From Pseudalgibacter alginicilyticus (lineage in GTDB: Bacteria; Bacteroidota; Bacteroidia; Flavobacteriales; Flavobacteriaceae), in NCBI RefSeq assembly GCF_001310225.1, contig NZ_CP012898.1:3100001-3164000 (forward strand): 64,000 nt of DNA, read 5' to 3'. The notes under the pieces are model-generated. The model saw only the letters and a list, made by a program, of their open reading frames with translations. It had not been told where the DNA came from and did not search any database. Positions 18,690 through 27,493 of this stretch are shown in pieces (the stretch's first letter is position 1; each line of letters begins with the position of its first letter). The translations under genes and the position numbers were made by a program.

Positions 18690-19757
18690 ATGACTGCTTT
18701 ATTAACAATTATAGTTTTAGTATTTATTTTAGTTGCCATTTGGCAAATGGTAAAGATTTTTGATTTAGCACATGCTAAAAACAAAAATTCGCAAATTGCC
18801 ACAGATAAAGACAATACATTAAATGGGTATTTAATGATGGGGTTTTTAGCATTCATTTACCTTATAACCATTGTGTGTTTTGTTAAATGGGGGAACTTGC
18901 CTTTAATGTCAAATTCTGCTTCAGAACATGGGCCAACTATAGATAACTTGATGATTATCTCAATGGTCATTATTTTTATCGTTCAAACAATTACGCAATT
19001 TTTATTACATTATTTTGCTTATAAATATAAAGGTGAAAAGGGTAAAAAAGCTCTATTTTTTGCTGATAACAACAAGTTAGAAGCAATATGGACAATTATT
19101 CCAGTTATTGTTTTGGCTGGTTTGATTATTTATGGTTTGAACACTTGGATTAACATTATGGGCGTTGATGAAAGTGAAGACCCTTTAATAGTAGAGTTGT
19201 ATGCGCAACAATTTAATTGGAAGGCTAGATATGCTGGTGCAGATAACACTTTAGGAAAAGCAAATGTTCGCTTAATAGATATAGATCGTGCTAATATTTT
19301 AGGTGTAGATGAAGCTGATCCTTATTCACAAGATGATATTATTACTACAGAATTATATTTGCCAGTAGGTAAACCCGTATTATTTAAAATGCGATCCCAA
19401 GATGTGTTGCACTCAGCTTATATGCCTCATTTTAGAGCACAAATGAACTGTGTGCCGGGTATGATTACTCAATTTGGATTTACACCTACGGTAACAACTG
19501 AAGAAATGCGTCAGACTCCGCAAATAATTGAAAAAGTAGCTAATATTAATGAAATTAGAGTTGAAAATAGTAAATCATTAGTAGCCAAAGGTGAAGAGCC
19601 CTTAGAGCGTTATGAATTTGATTATCTATTATTATGTAATAAAATTTGTGGTACATCACACTATAATATGCAAATGAAAATTGTAGTGGTATCTCAAGAT
19701 GAATATGATTCTTGGATTAAAGAGCAAAAGGAATTCAAAAATTCTCTAATTAATTAA
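18690..19757 (+). CDS. coxB: cytochrome c oxidase subunit II
   Basis: A 355-residue subunit with the CuA centre. Two N-terminal helix regions (including the long pair near 45-65 and 85-110) precede a third hydrophobic stretch (IPVIVLAGLIIYGLN) and the periplasmic cupredoxin domain. The CuA ligands are complete: His in HSAYMPHFRAQMN and C316-x3-C320-x3-H324 with the methionine four residues on (CNKICGTSHYNM). There is no C-terminal cytochrome c domain; ActA and ActE can fill that role. It is encoded between actF and subunit I, in line with the known ACIII-oxidase supercomplex of Flavobacterium. Confidence 0.94.
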   Translation: MTALLTIIVLVFILVAIWQMVKIFDLAHAKNKNSQIATDKDNTLNGYLMMGFLAFIYLITIVCFVKWGNLPLMSNSASEHGPTIDNLMIISMVIIFIVQTITQFLLHYFAYKYKGEKGKKALFFADNNKLEAIWTIIPVIVLAGLIIYGLNTWINIMGVDESEDPLIVELYAQQFNWKARYAGADNTLGKANVRLIDIDRANILGVDEADPYSQDDIITTELYLPVGKPVLFKMRSQDVLHSAYMPHFRAQMNCVPGMITQFGFTPTVTTEEMRQTPQIIEKVANINEIRVENSKSLVAKGEEPLERYEFDYLLLCNKICGTSHYNMQMKIVVVSQDEYDSWIKEQKEFKNSLIN

Positions 19758-19784
19758 TTAAAAAGATAAACACGATATAAGATT

Positions 19785-21578
19785 ATGTCAGCACACGCAG
19801 ATACTCACGCTCACGAAGACGACCACGGACATCATCATAAAGAAACCTTTGTAACTAAATATATATTTAGTCAAGACCATAAGATGATTGCTAAGCAGTA
19901 TTTAGTTACTGGAACAATTATGGGGGTTATTGGTGTTTTAATGTCACTAATGTTTCGTATTCAAATAGCTTGGCCTCAAGAACCTAATGTTTTATTTGAA
20001 GCCTTATTAGGTAAATGGGCACCAGATGGTGTTATGGATGCAGATGTCTATTTAGCATTAGTAACTATTCACGGAACTATAATGGTGTTTTTTGTACTAA
20101 CTGCAGGTTTAAGTGGTACATTCAGCAATTTGTTGATTCCATTACAAATTGGAGCTCGAGACATGGCTTCTGGATTCTTAAACATGGTTTCTTACTGGTT
20201 GTTTTTCCTGTCTTGTATTATTATGGTAGCTTCCTTATTTGTTGAGGCTGGACCAGCTGCTGCAGGTTGGACAATTTATCCACCATTATCTGCATTGCCT
20301 ATGGCTTCAGGTGGTTCTGGCCTGGGTATGACTTTATGGTTAGTATCTATGGCTATTTTTATTGCTTCATCATTATTAGGATCTTTAAATTACGTTGTAA
20401 CGGTTATAAATTTACGAACTAAAGGAATGTCAATGACAAGGTTACCACTTACAATTTGGGCGTTTTTTGTTACCGCTATTATAGGTATCGTTTCATTTCC
20501 AGTATTATTATCGGCGGCCTTACTATTGATAATGGATAGAAGTTTTGGAACCTCATTCTTTTTATCAGATATATTTATTCAAGGTGAAGTATTGCATTAC
20601 CAAGGAGGATCACCAGTATTGTTTGAACATTTATTTTGGTTTTTAGGGCACCCTGAGGTATATATTGTAATATTGCCTGCTATGGGACTTGTTTCTGAAA
20701 TAATGGCATCAAATTCACGTAAACCAATTTTTGGATACCGTGCCATGATTACTTCTATTTTAGCCATTGCATTCCTCTCAACTATTGTATGGGGGCATCA
20801 TATGTTTGTTTCAGGTATGAATCCATTTTTAGGATCTGTATTTACTTTTACTACCTTATTGATTGCAATACCATCTGCGGTAAAAGCCTTTAACTGGATT
20901 ACAACACTTTGGAAAGGGAATTTGCAGATGAATCCTGCTATGTTGTTTTCCATAGGTTTTGTATCAACTTTTATAACAGGAGGTTTAACAGGAATTATTT
21001 TAGGTGACAGTGCGCTTGATATAAACGTACATGATACATACTTTGTAATTGCACATTTTCACTTGGTAATGGGAATATCTGCCCTTTATGGTATGTTTGC
21101 AGGTATTTACCATTGGTACCCAAAAATGTTTGGACGTATGCTAAATAAAAACTTAGGTTACATCCATTTTTGGATAACGGCTGTCTGCGCTTATGGGGTG
21201 TTTTTTCCAATGCACTTTATAGGAATGGCTGGTTTACCTCGTCGTTATTATACAAATAGTGCATTCCCTTTGTTTGATGATTTAGCTAATGTAAATGTTA
21301 TTATTACTATATTTGCTCTTGTAGGTGGTGTTGTTCAATTGGTATATCTATATAACTTTTTTATAAGTATATTTTATGGAGAAAAAGCAACAGAAAACCC
21401 ATGGCAATCAACTACTTTAGAGTGGACGACTCCAGTAGAACATATACACGGAAATTGGCCAGGGCAAATTCCTCATGTTTATCGTTGGGCTTATGATTAT
21501 AGTAAACCAGGGCATGATGTAGATTTTGTGCCTCAAAATATTCCTTTAAAAGAGGGTGAAGAAGAACTTCAGCATTAG
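19785..21578 (+). CDS. ctaD: cytochrome c oxidase subunit I
   Basis: The 597-residue catalytic subunit with low-spin haem and the haem a3-CuB site. Family signatures: HGTIMVFFVLTAG (low-spin haem histidine), HPEVYIVILPAMG near 288 (CuB histidine and cross-linked tyrosine), WGHHMFVSGM near 336 (two CuB histidines) and HDTYFVIAHFHLVMG near 414 (haem ligands). The HPEVY tyrosine marks an A-type oxidase. The cytosolic N-terminus has a His/Asp-rich stretch (HADTHAHEDDHGHHHKE). A strong terminator follows, closing the act-cox operon; subunits III and IV are encoded about 29 kb away. Confidence 0.96.
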   Translation: MSAHADTHAHEDDHGHHHKETFVTKYIFSQDHKMIAKQYLVTGTIMGVIGVLMSLMFRIQIAWPQEPNVLFEALLGKWAPDGVMDADVYLALVTIHGTIMVFFVLTAGLSGTFSNLLIPLQIGARDMASGFLNMVSYWLFFLSCIIMVASLFVEAGPAAAGWTIYPPLSALPMASGGSGLGMTLWLVSMAIFIASSLLGSLNYVVTVINLRTKGMSMTRLPLTIWAFFVTAIIGIVSFPVLLSAALLLIMDRSFGTSFFLSDIFIQGEVLHYQGGSPVLFEHLFWFLGHPEVYIVILPAMGLVSEIMASNSRKPIFGYRAMITSILAIAFLSTIVWGHHMFVSGMNPFLGSVFTFTTLLIAIPSAVKAFNWITTLWKGNLQMNPAMLFSIGFVSTFITGGLTGIILGDSALDINVHDTYFVIAHFHLVMGISALYGMFAGIYHWYPKMFGRMLNKNLGYIHFWITAVCAYGVFFPMHFIGMAGLPRRYYTNSAFPLFDDLANVNVIITIFALVGGVVQLVYLYNFFISIFYGEKATENPWQSTTLEWTTPVEHIHGNWPGQIPHVYRWAYDYSKPGHDVDFVPQNIPLKEGEEELQH

Positions 21579-21604
21579 ATAAAAATCCTTTGATTATATA
21601 TATT

Positions 21605-21636
21605 AAACCCCCTGTCTTTTTAAGACAGGGGGTTTT
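21605..21636 (+). terminator. terminator of the act-cox operon
   Basis: A long stem (AAACCCCCTGTCTT with AAGACAGGGGGTTT) with a TTT loop and trailing T residues begins 26 nt after the subunit I stop. It is nearly symmetrical, so it may act in both directions. Confidence 0.88.
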
Positions 21637-21713
21637 CGTTTAAAAAACCTTTTCTACTATTAAATTAAAAATAATTTAAAATAAATCGATGAAATACAAA
21701 TAAATCAGTTAAA

Positions 21714-21745
21714 TTGCACCATTGAATGAACCTATTATAGTTTTG
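21714..21745 (+). promoter_or_regulatory. candidate promoter of the CHU_C-PorP-OmpA cassette
   Basis: TTG at 21714-21716, a 21-nt spacer and TAGTTTTG at 21738-21745 fit the flavobacterial TTG-spacer-TAnnTTTG pattern, with a predicted leader of about 57 nt before the ATG at 21809. Confidence 0.45.
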
Positions 21746-21808
21746 ACTGTGGGTAAAAGGATCATTTTTTCATTTTGCAAATAACCATTAATCTAATTTA
21801 TTCCAATT

Positions 21809-24800
21809 ATGAAAACAATAGTATCATTTAATTATGTTTTTAAAATCGGGCTTTATTTTTCGTTACTCATATGGACATCATTTATGGCTTTTGCCCAATG
21901 TCCTAATATTACACAACCGTCATCACCAATTGATATTGCTTCTGGTCTTGTGTTTTCTGATTTAGATGTCATTGCATCAGCTAGTAGTGATGTTATTTGG
22001 TATAATAGTTCTACAGGAGGTATTGTACTTAATGATAACCAATTGGTATACGAAGGCACATTTTATGCTGGCGATTTATCAGGTACTTGTGGTAGTAGGC
22101 AACCATTAATTGTAGATTTTGCAGTTCCTCCTTCAGGGTCAAATCTAGATAAGTTTTTTTGTAGTAATGATAATCCTATATTTCAAGATTATATTACTCA
22201 AATTTTACAACCAGATATTCCTGTAAGTGGTTCAGTAGAAATTTATTCAGATTTTGAATTAACAAATATTATTCAGTCTACAGATGCTATTCCTACAGGT
22301 CCTGCAGATTATTATATTATATTTAAAAATAGTTCAGGAGATCAAAGTCAAATTGAAATAGGGAGTGTTGCTGTTATAGCTAGTCCAACAGAACCAACTC
22401 CGCCAACTATTCAGGAGTTTTGTTCTGATCAAGGGCCTTTAACAATTGGTCATTTAGACCCTGGCACTACGGCTACTTTTCGTTGGTATAATAATATAGA
22501 TGGATTTGGGAATACATTGCCTCCTGCACTAACATCAGGGACCGCTTTAATAGATGGTAATACATATTATGTTCAATTAGAAGGATTTTGTAAAAGTAAT
22601 CCCGTACCAGTTACAGTAACGATAAATTCATCTTTTGATGCTGGCAGCTCAGCAAATTTAGGGTATTGTATAAGTGAAGTTGCAACTGTACCTCCTTTTG
22701 ACTTATTTGATACATTAGGTGGTGTAAAAGACACTAACGGAAGTTGGACGGGGCCTTTGACAACAACAAATGGATATCAGGGTACAGTAGATGTTTCAAC
22801 ATTAACAACGGAAGGAATATATACTTTTACCTATACAGTGCCAAGTAATGGTTCATGTCCTGGAGATTTTTCTACTGTAGAGATTACTATTTTTGAAACA
22901 CTAAGTTCAGGGAGTGCTTCTTTAATAACTAATCCAGCAATTTATTGTGAAAAAGATTTACCTACATCATTTGACTTGTTTACCTTATTAGATGGCAGTG
23001 AAGATTTAGGAGGACAATGGACACAAGGAGTGATTCCAGTGTCGTCAACTTTCAATTTATCAGTTTTAGTACCTGGTACAACTTATGATTTTACATATAC
23101 CCAAAATGGGTTGCCAAATCCATGTTTAGAAGATTTTACAACGGTACAAGTTATAGTTTTAGAAGATCCCAAAGCAGGAACAGCAAGTAATCTAACATTT
23201 TGTGAAAATGACTTAGCTTTAAATTCACCTTTTGATTTATTCACTGCTTTAAGTGGTCAAGATAATAATTTGGGTACTTGGACAGATGCAAGTAATAACA
23301 TAATATCAAATTCTATTGATATTACAGGTTTTACAGAAGCTAATAGTCCGTATCAATTTACTTATACCATTTCCAACGGCACCTGTGAGGACACGGAAAC
23401 AATTTCTTTTATTATTGAACCAGCACCAGAATCAGGAACACCAGTTGCAATCTTTCCAGAATTTTGTGAAGGTTTTGCACCAACTAATTACGATTTGTTT
23501 GATTTATTAACAGATGAAGATCAATCAGGAACATGGTATATAGGTACAGATAATACAGGCTCATCAACTTCCAATCCAGTCAATTTATCAGCTTTATCAG
23601 TAGGAACTCATAATTTTACTTATGATGTAGATGCTATTGGTTCTTGTGATGATTCTTTAGTTACCGTTTCAATAACGATAAACCCACTACCAGTAACAGG
23701 AACACCATTACTAACAGTTTTTTGTGAAAATGATTTAGTAGCAAATTCACCATTAGATTTATATAGTAGATTAACCGGAGAAGATGCTGGAGGTACTTGG
23801 ATAGATGATGATACATCAAATGCCTTAACAGGAAGCAGTGTCGATTTAACCTTATTGACTACAGGATTCCATAATTTCACATATAGCATTACCGATGCTA
23901 ATGGATGCTCAAGTAGTTCAACCGTAACAGTTCAAGTTGAAGATGCACCAGAATCAGGAACACCAGTTGCAATCTTTTCAGAATTTTGTGAAGGTTCTGC
24001 ACCAACTAATTACGATTTGTTTGATTTATTAACAGATGAAGATCAATCAGGAATATGGTATATAGGTACAGATAATACAGGCTCATCAACTTCCAATCCA
24101 GTCAATTTATCAGCTTTATCAGTAGGAACTCATAATTTTACTTATGATGTAGATGCTATTGGTTCTTGTGATGATTCTTTAGTTACCGTTTCAATAACGA
24201 TAAATCCACTACCAGTAACAGGAACACCATTACCAACAGTTTTTTGTGAAAATGATTTAGTAGCAAATTCACCATTAGATTTATATAGTAGATTAACCGG
24301 AGAAGATGCTGGAGGTACTTGGATAGATGATGATACATCAAATGCCTTAACAGGAAGCAGTGTCGATTTAACCTTATTGACTACAGGATTCCATAATTTC
24401 ACATATAGCATTACCGACGCTAATGGATGCTCAAGTAGTTCAACCGTAACAGTTCAAGTTGAAGATGCACCAGAATCAGGAACAGCAATTGCACCATTAG
24501 AGTTGTGTCTTTCTGAAATTACGGTAGGAAAAACAATTGATTTATTTGATTTATTAACAGGTGAAGACCAAACAGGAACTTGGAATGATGACGATGCTTC
24601 AGGAAATTTATCAGAAAATATTCTTACTGTAGATGGATTAGCAGCTGGGACTTATAATTTCACATATGATGTAAATGCTATTGGTTTTTGCGATGATGTA
24701 AATATAACTGTGAGTGTCATTATTAATGATGTAATTGCCCCAGCAGCTTTAGCAATTCAAGAATTTTGTGATAATGCTACAGTTGCCGATTTAGAGACAA

Positions 24801-26491
24801 TTACAGGAACAACTATTAGATGGTATGATGAATCTACGGGAGGAACTGCTTTAGTCGATACAACACCTTTGCTAGATACTGAAACATATTATGCTACTCA
24901 AACAGATATAACAACAGGTTGTGAATCTGCTAACAGAAGCTTAGTCACTGTAAGTATTTACCAAACACCAAATACAGGAACACCAAATACAATAGCAATT
25001 GTAGCATGTAATGATGATAATAGTATTGACCTTTTTGCTGGTTTGGATGGTACTGAAGATATTGGTGGTGTATGGCAAGATATTGACGGTACAGGAGCTT
25101 TAATAGATAATATTTTTGATGCCACAGTGAATGGTGTAGGAACCTATCAGTTTGCATATTTTATAGCAGGTTCAGCACCTTGTGTTAATGCTAGCACAGT
25201 TATAACAGTTACTGTTGAGGAGTCTTTAAATGCTGGAGTAAACATAAATCCTACTTTAGATATTTGTAGCAACAACGGAACAATGGATTTGTTTTCGCTT
25301 TTAGGTGGGGCAGATTCAGGAGGTATATGGTCACCAGCTTTGGCAAGTACAACAGGTGTTTTTGACCCTTTGCTTGATGCTCAAGGCACTTACACCTATA
25401 CTTTATCTAATGCTTGTGGAAATGTAAGCAACACTGTAGAAGTTGATGTAACCCAAGCACCAAATGCAGGAACAGATAATACAGTTTCTATTTGTGTGAT
25501 TGATGGTACAACAGATTTATTTCCCTTTTTAGGTTCGGCACAATCAGGTGGAACCTGGTTTCCTGCTTTAGATAGTGGAACTGGTGAATTTAATCCTTTG
25601 GTTGACGTTGCGGGAGAATATACGTATACAGTAACAGCATTAGCACCTTGTAATCCAGAGTCAACAGCAAAAATAACTGTAATAGTTAATAATACGGTTC
25701 CACCAACGGTAGTAAATCCAAGTCCAGAATATTGTTTGGTAAACAATCCAACAGTAGAAAATTTGAATGCTACTATTAGCGCAACAGGTACTGTTATTTG
25801 GTATGCAGATGCGGCATTAACAATGCCACTAACTATTACAGAAGCACTTGTTGATGGGGAAGATTATTACGCAACACAAACAAATAGTACGGGGTGTGAA
25901 TCTTCAATAGCAGTTCAAATAAATGTTACAGTTAACGATACTGTCACTCCAACTTTAGATGATGCTTCAATAGAATATTGTATTAATGATGGACCAACTA
26001 TCAATACTTTATCACAGAATATAATCGAATTTGTTTCTGCTGATAATAATATTATTTGGTATGATGCTGTAAAGGATGGTTCAGTTATTTCAAGTAGTTC
26101 TATATTAACAAGCATGACATATTATGCGGCTTTGATTGATGCTGCTACTGGATGTGAAAGTAGTGTTCGATTAGAAGTAACACCAATCATTACAGCATGT
26201 GGTTTAGTGGAATTACCAGATGGTTTTTCGCCAAATGGAGATGGTATTAACGATACATATGATTATGATAATTTAGGTGTCCTATTTCCAAAATTTGAAA
26301 TAGAGATTTACAATCGCTATGGAAGTTTAGTTTATAGGGGTAAAGATCAAACACCGCGTTTTGACGGCAAATCAAATCAAGGACGTACCCTTGGAAGTGG
26401 CGATTTACCTGTAGGTATGTATTATTATATTCTCAAATATAATGATGGTGTAAATAAACCGAAACAAGGAAACTTATACTTAAGCAGATAA
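21809..26491 (+). CDS. large secreted surface protein with CHU_C-type T9SS sorting domain
   Basis: A 1560-residue secreted protein: signal peptide (to about AFAQCPN), then a long array of beta-rich modules of about 80-90 residues with the recurring pattern FCENDL-(S)PFDLFxxLxGxD-xGTW-xxFTY, then Ig-like modules with IxWYxxxxGGxxL. The C-terminus (ELPDGFSPNGDGINDTYDY to GMYYYILKYNDG, ending QGNLYLSR) is the gliding-motility-associated CHU_C/type B sorting domain recognised by the type IX secretion system. Two modules are a near-identical 522-bp tandem duplication. It is followed by PorP/SprF and OmpA genes, the usual cassette for attachment of such proteins. Likely an adhesin; the ligand is unknown. 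Confidence 0.88.
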   Translation: MKTIVSFNYVFKIGLYFSLLIWTSFMAFAQCPNITQPSSPIDIASGLVFSDLDVIASASSDVIWYNSSTGGIVLNDNQLVYEGTFYAGDLSGTCGSRQPLIVDFAVPPSGSNLDKFFCSNDNPIFQDYITQILQPDIPVSGSVEIYSDFELTNIIQSTDAIPTGPADYYIIFKNSSGDQSQIEIGSVAVIASPTEPTPPTIQEFCSDQGPLTIGHLDPGTTATFRWYNNIDGFGNTLPPALTSGTALIDGNTYYVQLEGFCKSNPVPVTVTINSSFDAGSSANLGYCISEVATVPPFDLFDTLGGVKDTNGSWTGPLTTTNGYQGTVDVSTLTTEGIYTFTYTVPSNGSCPGDFSTVEITIFETLSSGSASLITNPAIYCEKDLPTSFDLFTLLDGSEDLGGQWTQGVIPVSSTFNLSVLVPGTTYDFTYTQNGLPNPCLEDFTTVQVIVLEDPKAGTASNLTFCENDLALNSPFDLFTALSGQDNNLGTWTDASNNIISNSIDITGFTEANSPYQFTYTISNGTCEDTETISFIIEPAPESGTPVAIFPEFCEGFAPTNYDLFDLLTDEDQSGTWYIGTDNTGSSTSNPVNLSALSVGTHNFTYDVDAIGSCDDSLVTVSITINPLPVTGTPLLTVFCENDLVANSPLDLYSRLTGEDAGGTWIDDDTSNALTGSSVDLTLLTTGFHNFTYSITDANGCSSSSTVTVQVEDAPESGTPVAIFSEFCEGSAPTNYDLFDLLTDEDQSGIWYIGTDNTGSSTSNPVNLSALSVGTHNFTYDVDAIGSCDDSLVTVSITINPLPVTGTPLPTVFCENDLVANSPLDLYSRLTGEDAGGTWIDDDTSNALTGSSVDLTLLTTGFHNFTYSITDANGCSSSSTVTVQVEDAPESGTAIAPLELCLSEITVGKTIDLFDLLTGEDQTGTWNDDDASGNLSENILTVDGLAAGTYNFTYDVNAIGFCDDVNITVSVIINDVIAPAALAIQEFCDNATVADLETITGTTIRWYDESTGGTALVDTTPLLDTETYYATQTDITTGCESANRSLVTVSIYQTPNTGTPNTIAIVACNDDNSIDLFAGLDGTEDIGGVWQDIDGTGALIDNIFDATVNGVGTYQFAYFIAGSAPCVNASTVITVTVEESLNAGVNINPTLDICSNNGTMDLFSLLGGADSGGIWSPALASTTGVFDPLLDAQGTYTYTLSNACGNVSNTVEVDVTQAPNAGTDNTVSICVIDGTTDLFPFLGSAQSGGTWFPALDSGTGEFNPLVDVAGEYTYTVTALAPCNPESTAKITVIVNNTVPPTVVNPSPEYCLVNNPTVENLNATISATGTVIWYADAALTMPLTITEALVDGEDYYATQTNSTGCESSIAVQINVTVNDTVTPTLDDASIEYCINDGPTINTLSQNIIEFVSADNNIIWYDAVKDGSVISSSSILTSMTYYAALIDAATGCESSVRLEVTPIITACGLVELPDGFSPNGDGINDTYDYDNLGVLFPKFEIEIYNRYGSLVYRGKDQTPRFDGKSNQGRTLGSGDLPVGMYYYILKYNDGVNKPKQGNLYLSR
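23423..24466 (+). repeat. tandem 522-bp direct repeat (2 copies) inside the CHU_C protein gene
   Basis: Copies at 23423-23944 and 23945-24466 are directly abutting and in frame, each encoding 174 residues (two modules). By eye I count six differences over 522 bp, all T/C changes: near 23456, 23474, 23532, 23683, 23711 and 23896 in copy one. A third, diverged copy starts at 24467. It indicates recent duplication or gene conversion. Confidence 0.93.
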
Positions 26492-26517
26492 TTTTAGATA
26501 ACTTTAATTTAGAATAC

Positions 26518-27474
26518 ATGAAAAATTTAAATATATATCATAAAATAGCTGCAATAATAGGTCTGATATTAATGTTCTTTCAAGGCAATGCACAGCAAGA
26601 TCCACAATTCACTCAATACATGTACAATATGAGTGTTATAAATCCAGCGTATGCTACGGCAGACGAAAGTGTTTTAAACTTAGGGGGTTTGTATAGAACA
26701 CAATGGGTGGGGATTGAAGGTGCTCCAAAAACAGGAACCTTTTTTGCACATACACCAATTAACGAGAAAATGGAAGTAGGGTTGACTTTTACAAATGACA
26801 ATTTGGGAGATGTTGTTCAAGAGAACAATATCTATGCAGATTTTGCTTATATATTACCCATAGGATTATCAGGCAAATTGTCCTTTGGGCTTAAAGCAGG
26901 GTTTACGTTTTTTAATGCTAATTTTGACGGATTCAATTTACAATCTGGCAATACATCTACCGATATTGCATTCAATGAAAATATTAGCAAAACCTTTCCT
27001 AATTTAGGAATAGGAGCCTTTTATTTTACTGATAAATACTATATAGGATTATCAGCACCAAATATGTTAACAACAAAACATTTAGAAACTGAAAATGGCA
27101 TTAAGTCAACAGGTGTTCAAAGTATTCATTACTTTTTAACGGGTGGTTATGTTTTTGATATCAATGAAGATTTAAAACTGAAACCAGCATTTATGGCAAA
27201 ATCAGTGAGTAGCGCACCATTAGCGTTAGATGTTACCATAAATGTGCTAATTAATCAAAATTTGGAAGCCGGTTTAGGGTATCGTATAGACGATGCTTTT
27301 AGTGGTTTGATTGGTTTCAGAATTACTCCAGAACTAAGAATTGGCTATGCATATGATTTGACAACCTCTAATTTGAGTAATTATAGTTCTGGTTCGCACG
27401 AAATATTCATTTTGTTTGATGTGGATTTATTTGGATTTAGAGGGGGATATGACCGATCGCCAAGATTTTTCTAA
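26518..27474 (+). CDS. PorP/SprF family outer-membrane protein
   Basis: A 318-residue protein with signal peptide (ending GNAQQD) and the family opening DPQFTQYMYNMSVINPAYA, followed by alternating amphipathic strands (GLYRTQWVGIEGAPKTGTFFAHTPI; LSFGLKAGFTFFN) and an aromatic C-terminus. PorP/SprF proteins are T9SS outer-membrane components; SprF is needed for secretion of the gliding adhesin SprB. It lies 26 nt after the CHU_C gene and 19 nt before the OmpA gene, so it probably serves that particular substrate rather than the whole secretion system. Confidence 0.92.
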   Translation: MKNLNIYHKIAAIIGLILMFFQGNAQQDPQFTQYMYNMSVINPAYATADESVLNLGGLYRTQWVGIEGAPKTGTFFAHTPINEKMEVGLTFTNDNLGDVVQENNIYADFAYILPIGLSGKLSFGLKAGFTFFNANFDGFNLQSGNTSTDIAFNENISKTFPNLGIGAFYFTDKYYIGLSAPNMLTTKHLETENGIKSTGVQSIHYFLTGGYVFDINEDLKLKPAFMAKSVSSAPLALDVTINVLINQNLEAGLGYRIDDAFSGLIGFRITPELRIGYAYDLTTSNLSNYSSGSHEIFILFDVDLFGFRGGYDRSPRFF

Positions 27475-27493
27475 ACTTTAATAATAGGAAAAC

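Noticed and set aside
23620-24411. Two near-identical minus-strand open frames of 89 codons
   Set aside because: They are the antisense image of the 522-bp tandem repeat in the CHU_C protein gene and have no independent support.
23423-24466. Possible CRISPR-like or satellite array
   Set aside because: The repeat is 522 bp, in frame and coding, with no short repeats separated by unique spacers. No cas genes occur in the window.
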